Below, in pieces: positions 1-8,303 of a DNA stretch of 64,000 nt. The notes under the pieces were generated by a model, which saw nothing but the letters and a program-made list of their open reading frames with translations, did no database searches and was not told the DNA's origin. The DNA lies in the NCBI GenBank assembly GCA_904419955.1, contig CAJFTO010000007.1, positions 35,431 through 99,430 on the forward strand. Direction: 5' to 3'. Made by a program: the position numbers and the translations under genes. The stretch is from Candidatus Roslinia caecavium (GTDB lineage Bacteria > Bacillota > Clostridia > Monoglobales > Monoglobaceae). Position 1 is the stretch's first letter. Each line of letters starts with the position of its first letter.

Positions 1-1
1 G

Positions 2-346
2 ATGATCTCCACAATGAAGATAAAAGCCGATAATATGCTGCACGGCGCCAAGGGCGGTTTTACCAACGCGACCGACGTGGCGGACTATCTCGTAAAGCGC
101 GGACTGCCTTTTAGAGACGCGCACGCCGTAGTCGGCAGGATGGTTGCGTACTGTATTGAAAACGATAAGTATATAGACGAGTTGAGCATGGACGAGTTCA
201 AGGAGTTTTCACAGCTGTTCGGCGAGGATATATACGACGAGATATCGCTTAAGACCTGCGTGAGCCAGAGAAAGCTTGTCGGAGGTCCGGCAAAGGAGAC
301 CGTTAAGAAGGTCATAGACAATTACAGAAACTCGGAGAAGTCATAA
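2..346 (+). CDS. argH: Argininosuccinate lyase, C-terminal fragment
   Basis: This is the last 114 codons of argininosuccinate lyase, which splits argininosuccinate into arginine and fumarate in the cytoplasm. The part seen matches the C-terminal helical region of the family: the stretch around GGFTNATDVADYLV (residues 19-32 of the fragment) and the following RGLPFRDAH segment are highly typical. The methionine at position 2 is not a real start; the family is about 460 residues, so the gene begins upstream of the window. The downstream transaldolase lies 136 bp away with its own ribosome binding site, so it need not be in the same operon. Confidence 0.93.
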   Translation: MISTMKIKADNMLHGAKGGFTNATDVADYLVKRGLPFRDAHAVVGRMVAYCIENDKYIDELSMDEFKEFSQLFGEDIYDEISLKTCVSQRKLVGGPAKETVKKVIDNYRNSEKS

Positions 347-482
347 AATCGGTTTTAAATCGATTCGGACAAGGCGCGGCGAGCGTTGAGCCGAGGTAAT
401 CAATAAGAAAAAATAAAATGTCGGATTCGTCCGGCGAAAAATATACATAACAAACTTAATTAAAAAAGGAGAGTAAAGTGAA

Positions 483-1142
483 ATGAAAATTTTTGTCGAC
501 ACAGCCAATGTGGATTATATCCGCGAAGTAAACGACATGGGCGTTATTTGTGGCGTTACGACCAACCCGTCTCTTATAGCCAAAGAGGGCAGAGACTTTA
601 TAGAGGTCGTTAAGGAGATCACGTCGATAGTAGACGGTCCTATCAGCGCGGAGGTAGTCAGCCTCGACACTGAAGGCATGGTCAAGGAAGCGCTGGATCT
701 GGTAGAAAAGATAAACAACCCGAATCTGGTAATCAAGATACCGATGATTCCGGCGGGACTCGGAGCGGTCAAACAGCTCGCGGCTAAGGGAATAAAGACC
801 AACGTCACGTTGATATTCTCCGCGGCTCAGGCGCTTCTGGCGGCTCGCGCGGGAGCTACATACGTAAGCCCGTTCCTCGGTAGATTGGACGACATTGGCC
901 AGACCGGAATGACTCTTATAGAGGAGATCGTAGACGTATTTGCGGCGGATCCGGATATCAAGACTGAGATAATCGCGGCAAGCATAAGAAACCCGCTCCA
1001 CGTTATAGAAGCGGCGCGTCTCGGCTGCGACATTGCGACTATCCCGTATAACGTTATCATGCAGATGACGAAACATCCGCTCACGGATATAGGCATAGAG
1101 AGATTCTTAAAGGATTGGGAGACCGTTCCTAAGAACAACTAA
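483..1142 (+). CDS. tal: Transaldolase, short TalC/FSA type
   Basis: The 219-residue length is typical of the small decameric transaldolase/fructose-6-phosphate aldolase family, a class I (Schiff base) aldolase of the non-oxidative pentose phosphate pathway. The Schiff-base lysine is Lys85 in NLVIKIP, the same number as in E. coli FsaA. Two positions that separate the activities point to transaldolase: FsaA Gln59 is replaced by Glu in SAEVVS, and FsaA Tyr131 is Phe131 in SPFLGRLDD. The start is the ATG preceded by AAAAAGGAGAG. A strong terminator follows, so the gene ends its transcript. Confidence 0.92.
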   Translation: MKIFVDTANVDYIREVNDMGVICGVTTNPSLIAKEGRDFIEVVKEITSIVDGPISAEVVSLDTEGMVKEALDLVEKINNPNLVIKIPMIPAGLGAVKQLAAKGIKTNVTLIFSAAQALLAARAGATYVSPFLGRLDDIGQTGMTLIEEIVDVFAADPDIKTEIIAASIRNPLHVIEAARLGCDIATIPYNVIMQMTKHPLTDIGIERFLKDWETVPKNN

Positions 1143-1175
1143 TAGGCTGCTTAACTAATAAGCTGAGATAAAGTC

Positions 1176-1233
1176 AGAGCTGGGGGGCCGTCCGGATTAA
1201 ACGTTCGGCCGGTATTCTCCCGGCTCTTTTTTT
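1176..1233 (+). terminator. Rho-independent terminator after the transaldolase gene
   Basis: AGAGCTGGG at 1176-1184 pairs with CCCGGCTCT at 1219-1227 (one G-U pair), with an inner GC-rich stem, followed directly by seven T residues. Confidence 0.85.
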
Positions 1234-1595
1234 GCGCTAAAAGCCGGACGAAAGAGGAGCGGACGGAAAATACAAGCGGGATAACCGCTTTTTCATCGGC
1301 TCTGTTTTTTGTATCAAACCGAAGGAGCGGAAGAAGAGGAGTTGTATTAGAGATAACGGCGCGTAAAACGATGTAAAGTCGAGCGGAACGTTTGAGACGT
1401 TCGAAGTTGTCTTATATCGGACGCACAACTGACCGCAAATTGCTGTTAATATGCAAAGACACGAGATCCGCTTCAGTTTTCTGCGAAATGTTTTTAAATA
1501 GAGAAGTTTATCGTCAGGTTATAGATGATTAGGATGTATCGAGCGGCGCAAAAGCCAGCGCAAAGATACTTGGAACTTGTAAAAAGAAAATAATA

Positions 1596-1628
1596 AAAGC
1601 CGCTGTTTATCTCAAAACAACGGCTTTA
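1596..1628 (-). terminator. Terminator after secF
   Basis: AAAGCCG...CGGCTTT hairpin with the inner arms CTGTTT and AAACAA; read on the minus strand it is followed by TTTTATTATTTTC. It closes the secD-secF transcript. Confidence 0.8.
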
Positions 1629-1664
1629 TTTGATAAATATTCAAATTTAAATAATGAATATCGA

Positions 1665-2888
1665 TTATTTTTTCTTTCCGCCTTTGGCGTTCTTGCTGTT
1701 TGCAGCCGCGTTATTTCTCTTAGCCGTAACAGCGGAATCTCTCCAAGTCGCCCATAACGGACCGGAGATAAATACCGACGAATAGAAACCGAATACGATA
1801 CCTATGATGATAGGCAGCGCGAACGCCTGTATCGACTGAACGCCCAGGATATAGACCATACCTATCGTCAGCAGCGTCGTTACCGTGGTGTTGATAGAAC
1901 GCGTCATGGTCTGCAAGATACTCGTGTTCGCGATCTCCGCGTAGGTTTCCTTTCTCGAATGACGCGTGTTCTCACGGATTCTGTCCATGATGACGATCGT
2001 GTTATTGATAGAATAACCGAGAACCGTCAGGACCGCGGCGATAAAGTTGATGTTTACCGACCACTGAAGCAGCGAGTACAGTCCGAGCAACAGCAATACG
2101 TCGTGTACAAGCGCGATAATAGCGACGCAGCCCGAAGTAAATTCAAATCTGATCGTTACATAGATCAGTATACCCGCGCACGCGAGCAGCGACATCCACA
2201 GCGCCGAACGCGCAAGCTCCTGACCGGAAGACGGCGAGATAACGTCCATGCTCTTAAGTCTTGCTCCGCTTAAGAGATCGGCGCTTGCGTCCGCAGTCGT
2301 ATCTGTAGCAGCAGTCTCATCGGTGGTTGCCGCGGCGTCAGTGTCCGCAGCAGCGGCGTCCTCGGTCGTAGCTTCCGTTGTATCAGCAGTTGCGGCGTCC
2401 TCAGTCGTAGCTTCCGCGGTGTCCGCAGTTGCGGCGTCCTCAGTCGTAGCGTCCGCGGTATCGGCAGTAGTCGCGTCAGTTGCAGCCGCCGTATCAGTTG
2501 TTTCCGTAGCCGTAGCGTCCGTCGAAGCCGCGTCGGTTACAGGAGCGCCGTACTGAGCCTCGAGAGCCTGGGTTACAGCGTCGCGCGTTTCGTTTGAGTA
2601 GGTATTTCTCTCTTCGTCTGTAAGACCGTTTTCATAGCCTATTTTAATGATGACCTCGTTACCTGATTTCTGCACCGAAGAAGCGGTCCTGCCATCCAGC
2701 GAGCCGTTGACGATCTGTTCTACGTCGGCGGTTGTGAAGTCGCCGGCTATCTCGTAAGTCAGCGCTATACCGCCGGCAAAGTCGGTGTCGAGGTTAAAAC
2801 CTCTGAATATGAGAGAGATTATGCTGATAACCGACAACACTATGGATATAGTAAAGAACACCCATTTATGCTTAACTATGTTTACCAT
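1665..2888 (-). CDS. secF: Protein translocase subunit SecF
   Basis: SecF pairs with SecD in the membrane and uses the proton motive force to help SecYEG-exported proteins leave the channel. The 407-residue protein has an N-terminal membrane helix (about residues 8-29), the DTDFAGG motif (about 34-40), and five C-terminal helices containing GYSINNTIVIMDRIREN. The ATG at 2888 was chosen because it overlaps the secD stop in a TAATG junction and is preceded by GAAAGGGGGAG inside secD; a longer open frame to 2951 overlaps secD and is unlikely. Oddly, residues 117-202 in the extracytoplasmic loop are a Thr/Ala/Asp/Glu-rich repeat region, and the C-terminus is Lys-rich. Confidence 0.95.
   Translation of the reverse strand: MVNIVKHKWVFFTISIVLSVISIISLIFRGFNLDTDFAGGIALTYEIAGDFTTADVEQIVNGSLDGRTASSVQKSGNEVIIKIGYENGLTDEERNTYSNETRDAVTQALEAQYGAPVTDAASTDATATETTDTAAATDATTADTADATTEDAATADTAEATTEDAATADTTEATTEDAAAADTDAAATTDETAATDTTADASADLLSGARLKSMDVISPSSGQELARSALWMSLLACAGILIYVTIRFEFTSGCVAIIALVHDVLLLLGLYSLLQWSVNINFIAAVLTVLGYSINNTIVIMDRIRENTRHSRKETYAEIANTSILQTMTRSINTTVTTLLTIGMVYILGVQSIQAFALPIIIGIVFGFYSSVFISGPLWATWRDSAVTAKRNNAAANSKNAKGGKKK
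2283..2540 (-). repeat. Degenerate tandem repeat coding for a TADTAEATTEDAA-like loop in SecF
   Basis: Inside secF a roughly 39-bp unit is repeated at least three times in frame, giving near-identical 13-residue units (ATADTAEATTEDA and variants). The whole block is almost only Ala, Thr, Asp and Glu. The unit length is a multiple of three, so gain or loss of a unit keeps the frame. Confidence 0.85.
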
Positions 2889-4198
2889 TACGCCTCTCCC
2901 CCTTTCAGGCTTTCGCCGTTTTCTTTCTTTTTGTTTATGCCATAAAGCCATAAATTCTTAACGTTCATACCGATCATCTGTCTGAGCAATAGTCTTGTTA
3001 CGAAAATAGCTGAAATCATCGAAATGACTACGCCCAAAAGCAACGTCATACCGAAACCTTTTATAGTACCGGTACCGAGCCACCAAAGGATAGCGGCCGA
3101 GATGATCGTGGTCACGTTAGAGTCTATAACTGCGGCTAACGCTCTGTGGAAGCCGGCCTCTACCGCGCTTCTTACAGTCTTGCCGAGCTTAAGTTCCTCT
3201 TTGATACGCTCAAATATAACGACGTTCGCGTCTACCGCCATACCTATTGCCAGTATGATACCGGCTATACCCGGAAGCGTCAGGTTGACGTGGAATACCG
3301 AAAGTATTATGAACGTAACGGAGATATAGAACAAAAGGGCTATATCCGCCATCAGACCGAGCAGACGGTAAATAACGAGCATGAACAGCATAACCAGGAT
3401 CATACCTATGACGCCAGCGAGTATCGCCTGGCTGAGGGCCTCTTCGCCGAGCGTCGCGCTTACTACTCTGACCTCGTCCGGCTGGAGCGTAAACGGAAGC
3501 TGACCCGACTTGATGTTAGCGGCTAAAGAGTTAGCCTCCTCGGCCGTAAAGTCGCCGGTTATAACGCAGGTGTCCGAATCTATCTGCTCTCTTACGCTGG
3601 GCGCGGTGAGAACCTGACCGTCCATCATGATCGCGATATAGTTAGTTCCCTGCGACGCTTGAGCCGCTACCTCCGCGGTAGCCGCCGCGAACTTCTGGCG
3701 GCCTTCGTCGGTCAGTTCGAGAGTGATGTAATATGAATTCTGGGATACTCCCTGCTCCGTCTGACCGTATTCGGCTCTGGCGTCGCTAACGTCGCTTCCC
3801 GACATTATGATATTACCGGCCGCGTCCTGGAATTCGAGCTGAGCCGTAGCTCCGAGCGTATCCACCGCCTGCTCCGAATCCTGTACGTCCGGCAGTTCGA
3901 CTCTTATTTTATCCGAGCCTTGCTGCGTAACGCTTGCTTCCGTGTATCCCTGGAAGTCAAGACGCTGTCTTAACATGTTAACCGCAGTGTCCATATCGTC
4001 CTCGGACGGGCTGTCCGTCTGCGCTTTAAACACGATAACGGTTCCGCCTTTGAGATCCAGACCCTGGGTTATTCCGTCGCTGTCGGTTATACCGGGAAAT
4101 CTTACCGTATTGGTAAAATCAAGTCCGAATAAGCCGACATACAAAAGCGCGGCTATTACAACGATAATCGCCGCAAACTTTACCAAACTTCTGGACAA
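2888..4198 (-). CDS. secD: Protein translocase subunit SecD
   Basis: SecD, partner of SecF. At 436 residues it has the short extracytoplasmic domain usual in Gram-positive bacteria. It has an N-terminal helix (about 8-26), the GLDLKGG motif (about 46-52), the P1-type domain, then five helices with AIGMAVDANVVIFERIKEEL, the conserved SecD helix 4 signature. The start is a TTG preceded by AAGGAGGAGAAAAAA. It is coupled to secF by a one-base stop/start overlap. A promoter of its own lies about 150 bp upstream, so secDF can be made independently of the SCIFF genes. Confidence 0.96.
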   Translation of the reverse strand: MSRSLVKFAAIIVVIAALLYVGLFGLDFTNTVRFPGITDSDGITQGLDLKGGTVIVFKAQTDSPSEDDMDTAVNMLRQRLDFQGYTEASVTQQGSDKIRVELPDVQDSEQAVDTLGATAQLEFQDAAGNIIMSGSDVSDARAEYGQTEQGVSQNSYYITLELTDEGRQKFAAATAEVAAQASQGTNYIAIMMDGQVLTAPSVREQIDSDTCVITGDFTAEEANSLAANIKSGQLPFTLQPDEVRVVSATLGEEALSQAILAGVIGMILVMLFMLVIYRLLGLMADIALLFYISVTFIILSVFHVNLTLPGIAGIILAIGMAVDANVVIFERIKEELKLGKTVRSAVEAGFHRALAAVIDSNVTTIISAAILWWLGTGTIKGFGMTLLLGVVISMISAIFVTRLLLRQMIGMNVKNLWLYGINKKKENGESLKGGEA

Positions 4199-4349
4199 TT
4201 TTTTCTCCTCCTTAAGTTAAGCCGGCTTGCGTCGGCTGTATTGAATATAAAATTTAATTATTTTTTCTGAAAAAATCTTAGCTTAATTTTACATAAAGCT
4301 AAAAATATACGATAGTTTTACAGATGAAAACGTACCCATATATCGACAT

Positions 4350-4378
4350 ATTATAGCCTCTATCAGAGTTTTAGTCAA
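4350..4378 (-). promoter_or_regulatory. Promoter for secDF
   Basis: On the minus strand TTGACT (4378-4373), a 17-bp spacer and TATAAT (4355-4350). It leaves a leader of about 145 nt before the secD TTG. Confidence 0.75.
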
Positions 4379-4430
4379 GAGATATGGCCGAATTGTTAAC
4401 AAAATTTAAAAGAAGAAAAATTGCAGCATA

Positions 4431-4592
4431 GCGATTAGAGATTAGCGAACAGATGTTAGGAGGCAAAACGGGATTCGTTAACGCCGAACGGGAACGTATG
4501 CGGAATAGGAATACTATATTTTTCTATAACGCTACACAAACCGTTTCAACGCTACAACTCCGTTCTTAGCGCTAATCGCCAATCTCTAATCC
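4431..4592. repeat. Imperfect inverted repeat between the HD gene and secD
   Basis: GATTAGAGATTAGCG at 4433-4447 recurs in inverted form at about 4571-4592 (reverse complement reads GGATTAGAGATTGGCGATTAGC). The roughly 160-bp segment has no coding capacity and also contains AACGCTACA twice. It lies in the 408-bp gap 4199-4607, upstream of the secDF promoter. It might be a small non-autonomous element or just a long hairpin. Confidence 0.4.
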
Positions 4593-4607
4593 TTAATCCC
4601 TACGGCG

Positions 4608-5366
4608 CTACATCAGTTTTGTATCGTTGATCATAAGTTCGAAGACGCCGTTTATGGCCTCCGCGGCTTTTTTGCACATGACCATTCTGCCTAAGAATAT
4701 CTCGAAATATTCGGAGACCGGACAGATGTCGGTGTTGATCGTAAGGTCGAGGGTTATCTTTCTGTTGTTTATATGCACGTCGGTCTCGACCGCCGCGTAG
4801 TTGACTCTGTCGTGGATGTCGAAGGTGGAGTAGTCGCGGTTCTTGACCCGGCTCCTGCGCACGTCGGTCTTATCCGCGATTATCAGCGCGGACGCGAGCT
4901 GGTTCACCGGCGTTCCGCTGCCCTCGTCGTGGTTGCCGATCGCCGCGATTATCTTCGCTATCTCGTTCGGGTCCATGCCGAGCCTCGTGAGTATGCTAAA
5001 CGCCATGACCGCGCTGGTCTGGGCGTGGTCCATGCGGTTTACGACGTTGCCGATGTCGTGCATATATCCCGCTATTCGCCCCAGCTCCGCCGTCCTCTTG
5101 TCGTAGCCGAACGCCGTCAGAATATTATAAGCGACCTTGGCGACCCTTTGGGCGTGGAGCAATGAATGGTTGGTGTAGCCGAGCGTTCCGAGATACTTGT
5201 CGCCCTTTTCGAGATAGGTCTTTATCTCCTTGTTCTTTACAATATCGTGAAAAGTTATGAGCTTTTTTTCGTCGGAGCCGCCGGTCTTGCTCTCGGTTTG
5301 TTCCGGACTTTGCTCCGAAGTAGCGCTTTCGGTTATTTCAGACCTGAGATCAAATTCGCCGTTCAC
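4608..5366 (-). CDS. HD-domain phosphohydrolase
   Basis: A 252-residue cytoplasmic protein with an HD metal-dependent phosphohydrolase domain: His67/His71 in NHSLLHAQRV, His103-Asp104 in YMHDIGN, then HAQTSAV and GNHDEGSG histidines, and ADKTDVRRSR. The substrate cannot be read from the sequence; relatives act on nucleotides or (p)ppGpp-like compounds. The first 35 residues are Ser/Glu/Thr-rich and likely disordered. The start is GTG behind AAAGGGGG. It follows the SCIFF maturase by 58 bp on the same strand, the usual position of such a gene in clostridial SCIFF loci. Confidence 0.85.
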   Translation of the reverse strand: MNGEFDLRSEITESATSEQSPEQTESKTGGSDEKKLITFHDIVKNKEIKTYLEKGDKYLGTLGYTNHSLLHAQRVAKVAYNILTAFGYDKRTAELGRIAGYMHDIGNVVNRMDHAQTSAVMAFSILTRLGMDPNEIAKIIAAIGNHDEGSGTPVNQLASALIIADKTDVRRSRVKNRDYSTFDIHDRVNYAAVETDVHINNRKITLDLTINTDICPVSEYFEIFLGRMVMCKKAAEAINGVFELMINDTKLM

Positions 5367-5424
5367 AGAGAGTTCCCCCTTTCTGAATCGATTCGACTAT
5401 GTTTTCAGTTTCAGGCGAGGCGGC

Positions 5425-6816
5425 TCAGTCCCACTCCGCCTCGACCGCTTTAGCGTAAAGACTGCATTCTACCCGCTTCCTCTCAAGGTCGCAGCTTATC
5501 TCGTGCGGCCGGTTGATGTCGCCGCTGAGCAGACAGGCGTTGGCCATACAGCCGCCGCTGCAATAGAATTTGGCGAAGCAGTCCCTGCATTTCGGCTTTG
5601 TATACACGTTGCAGCTTTCAAACGTATTTCTTATATCTTTATCGATCTCGCCGCCGTCTAAGATATTCCCCATCTTATATTCGGGCGTTCCGACAAATTG
5701 GTGACAGGGGTATATATCCCCGTTCGGAGCCACGGCCAGGTACTCGCAGCCCGCGCCGCAGCCGGAGAGACGCTTGATCACGCAGGGACCCTGCTCGAGG
5801 TCTATCATAAAGTGGAAGAAGTTGAAGCCGCGCCCCTCTTTGCGCCGTTTTAAATACTCCTCGACCAATTTTTCGTATTCTTTGTATATAGTCGGCAGAT
5901 CTTCCTCGGACAGCGCGTAGTCCTCGTCGGGGCCGCACACCACCGGCTCGACCGAGGTCTGCTTAAAGCCGAGATCGGCAAGATGCAAAACGTCGTTGGA
6001 AAAATCCAGGTTGTATTTCGTGAACGTGCCGCGCACGTAATAGTTGTCCTGGTTCCTGCTCTCGGCGACCTTGAGGAATTTGGGAACGATCTGATCGTAA
6101 GAGCCGGAGCCGTCGGCGCGGTATCTCACGCGGTCGTTTACTTCCTTTCTGCCGTCGATCGAGAGCACTATGTTGGACATCTCCTTATTTATGTACTCGA
6201 GCTTATCGTCGTTCAGGAGCAGACCGTTGGTAGTTATAGTGAACCTGAAGTTCTTATCGTGTATTTTCTCCTGCTCTCTTGCGTACTCGACTATCTCTTT
6301 GACTGCGTCGAAGTTCATCAGCGGTTCGCCGCCGAAGAAATCGACCTCGAGATTCCTGCGTTTGCCCGAATTTTTTATCAGGAAATCCATCGCCCGTTTT
6401 CCGGTCTCGGCGCTCATAAGCTCGCGCTGAGCGTGGTAGGCGCCCTCGTCGGCGAAGCAGTATTTGCAACGCAGATTACAGTCGTGAGAAATGTGCAGAC
6501 AGAGAGCTTTTACCGGCGACTGTTTTTTCATATTCACGGCAATGTCGGCGTATACGTCGTCGGAGAAGAGCGTTTCGTTTTTGTACAGCTCGTATATCTC
6601 AGAGTAAGCCTCGGCTATGTCGCTTGCGTCGCATTCGCCCGCAAAGCCTTCCTTTATGAATTCGGGAACGGCTTCGGTCGGTTTGAAACCGTCGTCGTTT
6701 ATCTTATTTTCGATCGCGTTTATCATGTCGTAACTCAGCTTATCAACCACGTGTATGCAGCCGCTGTTTACGTCGAGCGATATATATTTTCCGTTTAATT
6801 CAAATGAATGTACCAT
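5425..6816 (-). CDS. scfB: SCIFF peptide radical SAM maturase (thioether bridge-forming)
   Basis: A 463-residue radical SAM/SPASM enzyme that acts on the six-cysteine peptide encoded just upstream; enzymes of this family join Cys sulfur to an alpha carbon to make a thioether (sactipeptide-type). An N-terminal peptide-recognition region (about 1-95) is followed by the radical SAM motif Cys113-x3-Cys117-x2-Cys120 (HDCNLRCKYCF), GGEPLMNF, and a C-terminal SPASM domain with CGAGC, PCHQF and CRDCFAKFYCSGGC cysteines that hold two auxiliary Fe-S clusters. The start is ATG behind TAAGGAGATAAATTAA. A hairpin separates it from scfA. Confidence 0.95.
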   Translation of the reverse strand: MVHSFELNGKYISLDVNSGCIHVVDKLSYDMINAIENKINDDGFKPTEAVPEFIKEGFAGECDASDIAEAYSEIYELYKNETLFSDDVYADIAVNMKKQSPVKALCLHISHDCNLRCKYCFADEGAYHAQRELMSAETGKRAMDFLIKNSGKRRNLEVDFFGGEPLMNFDAVKEIVEYAREQEKIHDKNFRFTITTNGLLLNDDKLEYINKEMSNIVLSIDGRKEVNDRVRYRADGSGSYDQIVPKFLKVAESRNQDNYYVRGTFTKYNLDFSNDVLHLADLGFKQTSVEPVVCGPDEDYALSEEDLPTIYKEYEKLVEEYLKRRKEGRGFNFFHFMIDLEQGPCVIKRLSGCGAGCEYLAVAPNGDIYPCHQFVGTPEYKMGNILDGGEIDKDIRNTFESCNVYTKPKCRDCFAKFYCSGGCMANACLLSGDINRPHEISCDLERKRVECSLYAKAVEAEWD

Positions 6817-6830
6817 TTAATTTATCTCCT

Positions 6831-6869
6831 TAAACACAAAAGCGGACGTCCACGTGAGGGCGGACGTCC
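6831..6869 (-). terminator. Hairpin with T-rich tail between scfA and scfB
   Basis: Two copies of GGACGTCC (6844-6851 and 6862-6869), itself a palindrome, form an 8-bp stem around a 10-nt loop. On the minus strand it is followed by GCTTTTGTGTTTAAGG. It looks like a leaky terminator that would give more precursor mRNA than maturase mRNA. Confidence 0.6.
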
Positions 6870-6895
6870 AACTTGATTAAATTTTAGATTTTAAG

Positions 6896-7036
6896 TTATG
6901 CCTGTTCGCATTTCTGGTTAGCTACGGTGCAAGAGGTCTTGCAAGCCGACTGACACGATGTCTGGCATTCGCCGCAGCCGCCTTTTGCCGCGCTCTTTTT
7001 AAGCGTCGCTTGATTTAAAGTCTTTATTCTTTTCAT
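6896..7036 (-). CDS. scfA: SCIFF peptide precursor (six cysteines, 46 residues)
   Basis: A 46-residue peptide found by translating the gap between scfB and the membrane protein gene. It starts MKRIKTLNQATLKK and has exactly six cysteines, at 21, 24, 28, 32, 36 and 43, in a Gly/Ser/Thr/Gln-rich C-terminal half, which is the definition of the SCIFF family (six cysteines in forty-five residues). The start ATG is preceded by ATAGGAGAC. The leader part is the probable docking site for the maturase, and the cysteines are the substrates for thioether formation. The mature product and its role are not known for the family in general. Confidence 0.95.
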   Translation of the reverse strand: MKRIKTLNQATLKKSAAKGGCGECQTSCQSACKTSCTVANQKCEQA

Positions 7037-7163
7037 GTTAAACGTCTCCTATCTTTAGTTTAAAATAGTTTAAAATTATGCCCTAACTTATTCTAACAAA
7101 AAACGCCGTAAATTTCAAGTACAAATACAAAATTCAGCAATAAATAATAAGAATTTATACCGG

Positions 7164-7679
7164 TTATTTTTTCTTAGGCGAACTCGAGCCGCCCGAGCGT
7201 TTTTTCTTGCTTGATTTTTTCTTAGATGATTTTTTGTTTATTCCAATCACGCCGCCGAGAGCGCCCACGCCGCCGCATAGGATAAAGTTGGCTATTATCG
7301 CCGGCGAGAAATAGAACTGTTTGTATACGGCCGCGCTTATAAGATAAACGACCAAAGCGTATACGATCCCGGCGGCAAGTCCGGATATAAGTCCGTTTTT
7401 GCGCATTATCCGAGCGGATACGTAGCCGGATATGAATATGCACAAAGCCGCCGCGCCTATGACGCAGCCGCTGAGTATTTCGGCGCTCGGCGTGAAATAG
7501 ACGGCGAGGACTGAGAGCAAAAAAAGGAGCGCGAGCGTTATCAATAATGAAACAAACACTCCTTTTATCACGGGGAAAACGCTCGGTTTTTTGTTATCCT
7601 CAGTCTGCGCGCCGTCCGCCGAGCCGCCTAAAAACGCAATGTCCTTTATCTCTTTGGAATTACCGTTTGGGTTAGTCAT
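7164..7679 (-). CDS. TIGR04086-like membrane protein of the SCIFF locus
   Basis: A 171-residue protein with four predicted membrane helices (about residues 30-52, 58-82, 90-112, 118-142) between a polar N-terminus and a Lys/Ser-rich tail (last 30 residues, KKSSKKK repeats). Position between yajC and scfA, length and topology match the TIGR04086 family that accompanies SCIFF loci in Clostridia; I assign the family from context and hydropathy, not from a search. The start is ATG behind AAAGGAGTTGACGAT. Function unknown; possibly linked to processing or export of the SCIFF peptide. Confidence 0.75.
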   Translation of the reverse strand: MTNPNGNSKEIKDIAFLGGSADGAQTEDNKKPSVFPVIKGVFVSLLITLALLFLLSVLAVYFTPSAEILSGCVIGAAALCIFISGYVSARIMRKNGLISGLAAGIVYALVVYLISAAVYKQFYFSPAIIANFILCGGVGALGGVIGINKKSSKKKSSKKKRSGGSSSPKKK

Positions 7680-7766
7680 ATCGTCAACTCCTTTTAACTC
7701 CCCTGCATAGTCTAAAGCTTAGTATAGGATATGTTAAACGAGAGACAAATATTACTAAAACGTAAG

Positions 7767-8108
7767 TTACGCTTCCTCGGTCTCAGACTCCTCTAACGGA
7801 GCGACTTCGGCTTCTTTGCCCTTGCCTTCTTTTACAAGACGGCTGATAGCGCTCTTTTCTATCGTTATGAAAGACTTTGTCGTTCCGATACCGGTCTCGA
7901 GGCAGACAAGGTTGTCCTTGATCCTGGTTATCTTGCCGTGGATGCCGCCTATCGTGGCGATCTCGTCGCCGACCTTAAGAGCCGCGATCATGTTTTGGAG
8001 CGCCTTCTCTTTCTTCTTCTGAGGTCTTATCAGAATGAAGTAGAAGACTACCAAAATCAATACCATCATAATGATCGGCATAAAATTCGCCATAGCTTCT
8101 TGACTCAT
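7767..8108 (-). CDS. yajC: Preprotein translocase subunit YajC
   Basis: A 113-residue Sec accessory protein. One membrane helix (about residues 10-28, MIMMVLILVVFYFILI) is followed by the diagnostic RPQKKKEK and GDEIATIGGIHGKI segments. The acidic C-terminus is typical. The start ATG follows AATAGGAGGATAGATT. It is the first gene of the transcript yajC - membrane protein - scfA - scfB - HD gene. Confidence 0.95.
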   Translation of the reverse strand: MSQEAMANFMPIIMMVLILVVFYFILIRPQKKKEKALQNMIAALKVGDEIATIGGIHGKITRIKDNLVCLETGIGTTKSFITIEKSAISRLVKEGKGKEAEVAPLEESETEEA

Positions 8109-8139
8109 AATCTATCCTCCTATTACAAATAATATTGCT

Positions 8140-8168
8140 ATTATAACCTTGGTGGAATTATTTTGCAA
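8140..8168 (-). promoter_or_regulatory. Promoter for yajC and the SCIFF genes
   Basis: On the minus strand TTGCAA (8168-8163), a 17-bp spacer and TATAAT (8145-8140), about 30 bp before the yajC start. Confidence 0.75.
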
Positions 8169-8303
8169 TACCTTTTTGCTATTTTGTTGCCGTTTTGAGC
8201 TACGCGAACCCCGCCGCGCGAATTATTTACCGAATAACGAGCCGCGTTTACGCTTGCTATTGTGCAATATTTACAGCCGTGCGGCGAAGAGGCGAAAGTT
8301 CTA

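Larger units (their letters stand above)
1143..1664. other. Intergenic region between convergent tal and secF
   Basis: About 520 bp between two convergent genes. It holds a terminator for each side (1176-1233 and 1596-1628). The middle, 1240-1590, has short unsupported open frames only; I see no RNA gene or repeat there. Confidence 0.6.

Noticed and set aside
1237..1428. 63-codon minus-strand frame between tal and secF
   Set aside because: No ribosome binding site, overlaps the terminator region and shows no recognisable protein.
2283..2540. Regular repeats considered as a CRISPR array
   Set aside because: The repeats are contiguous, degenerate and in frame within secF, with no unique spacers.
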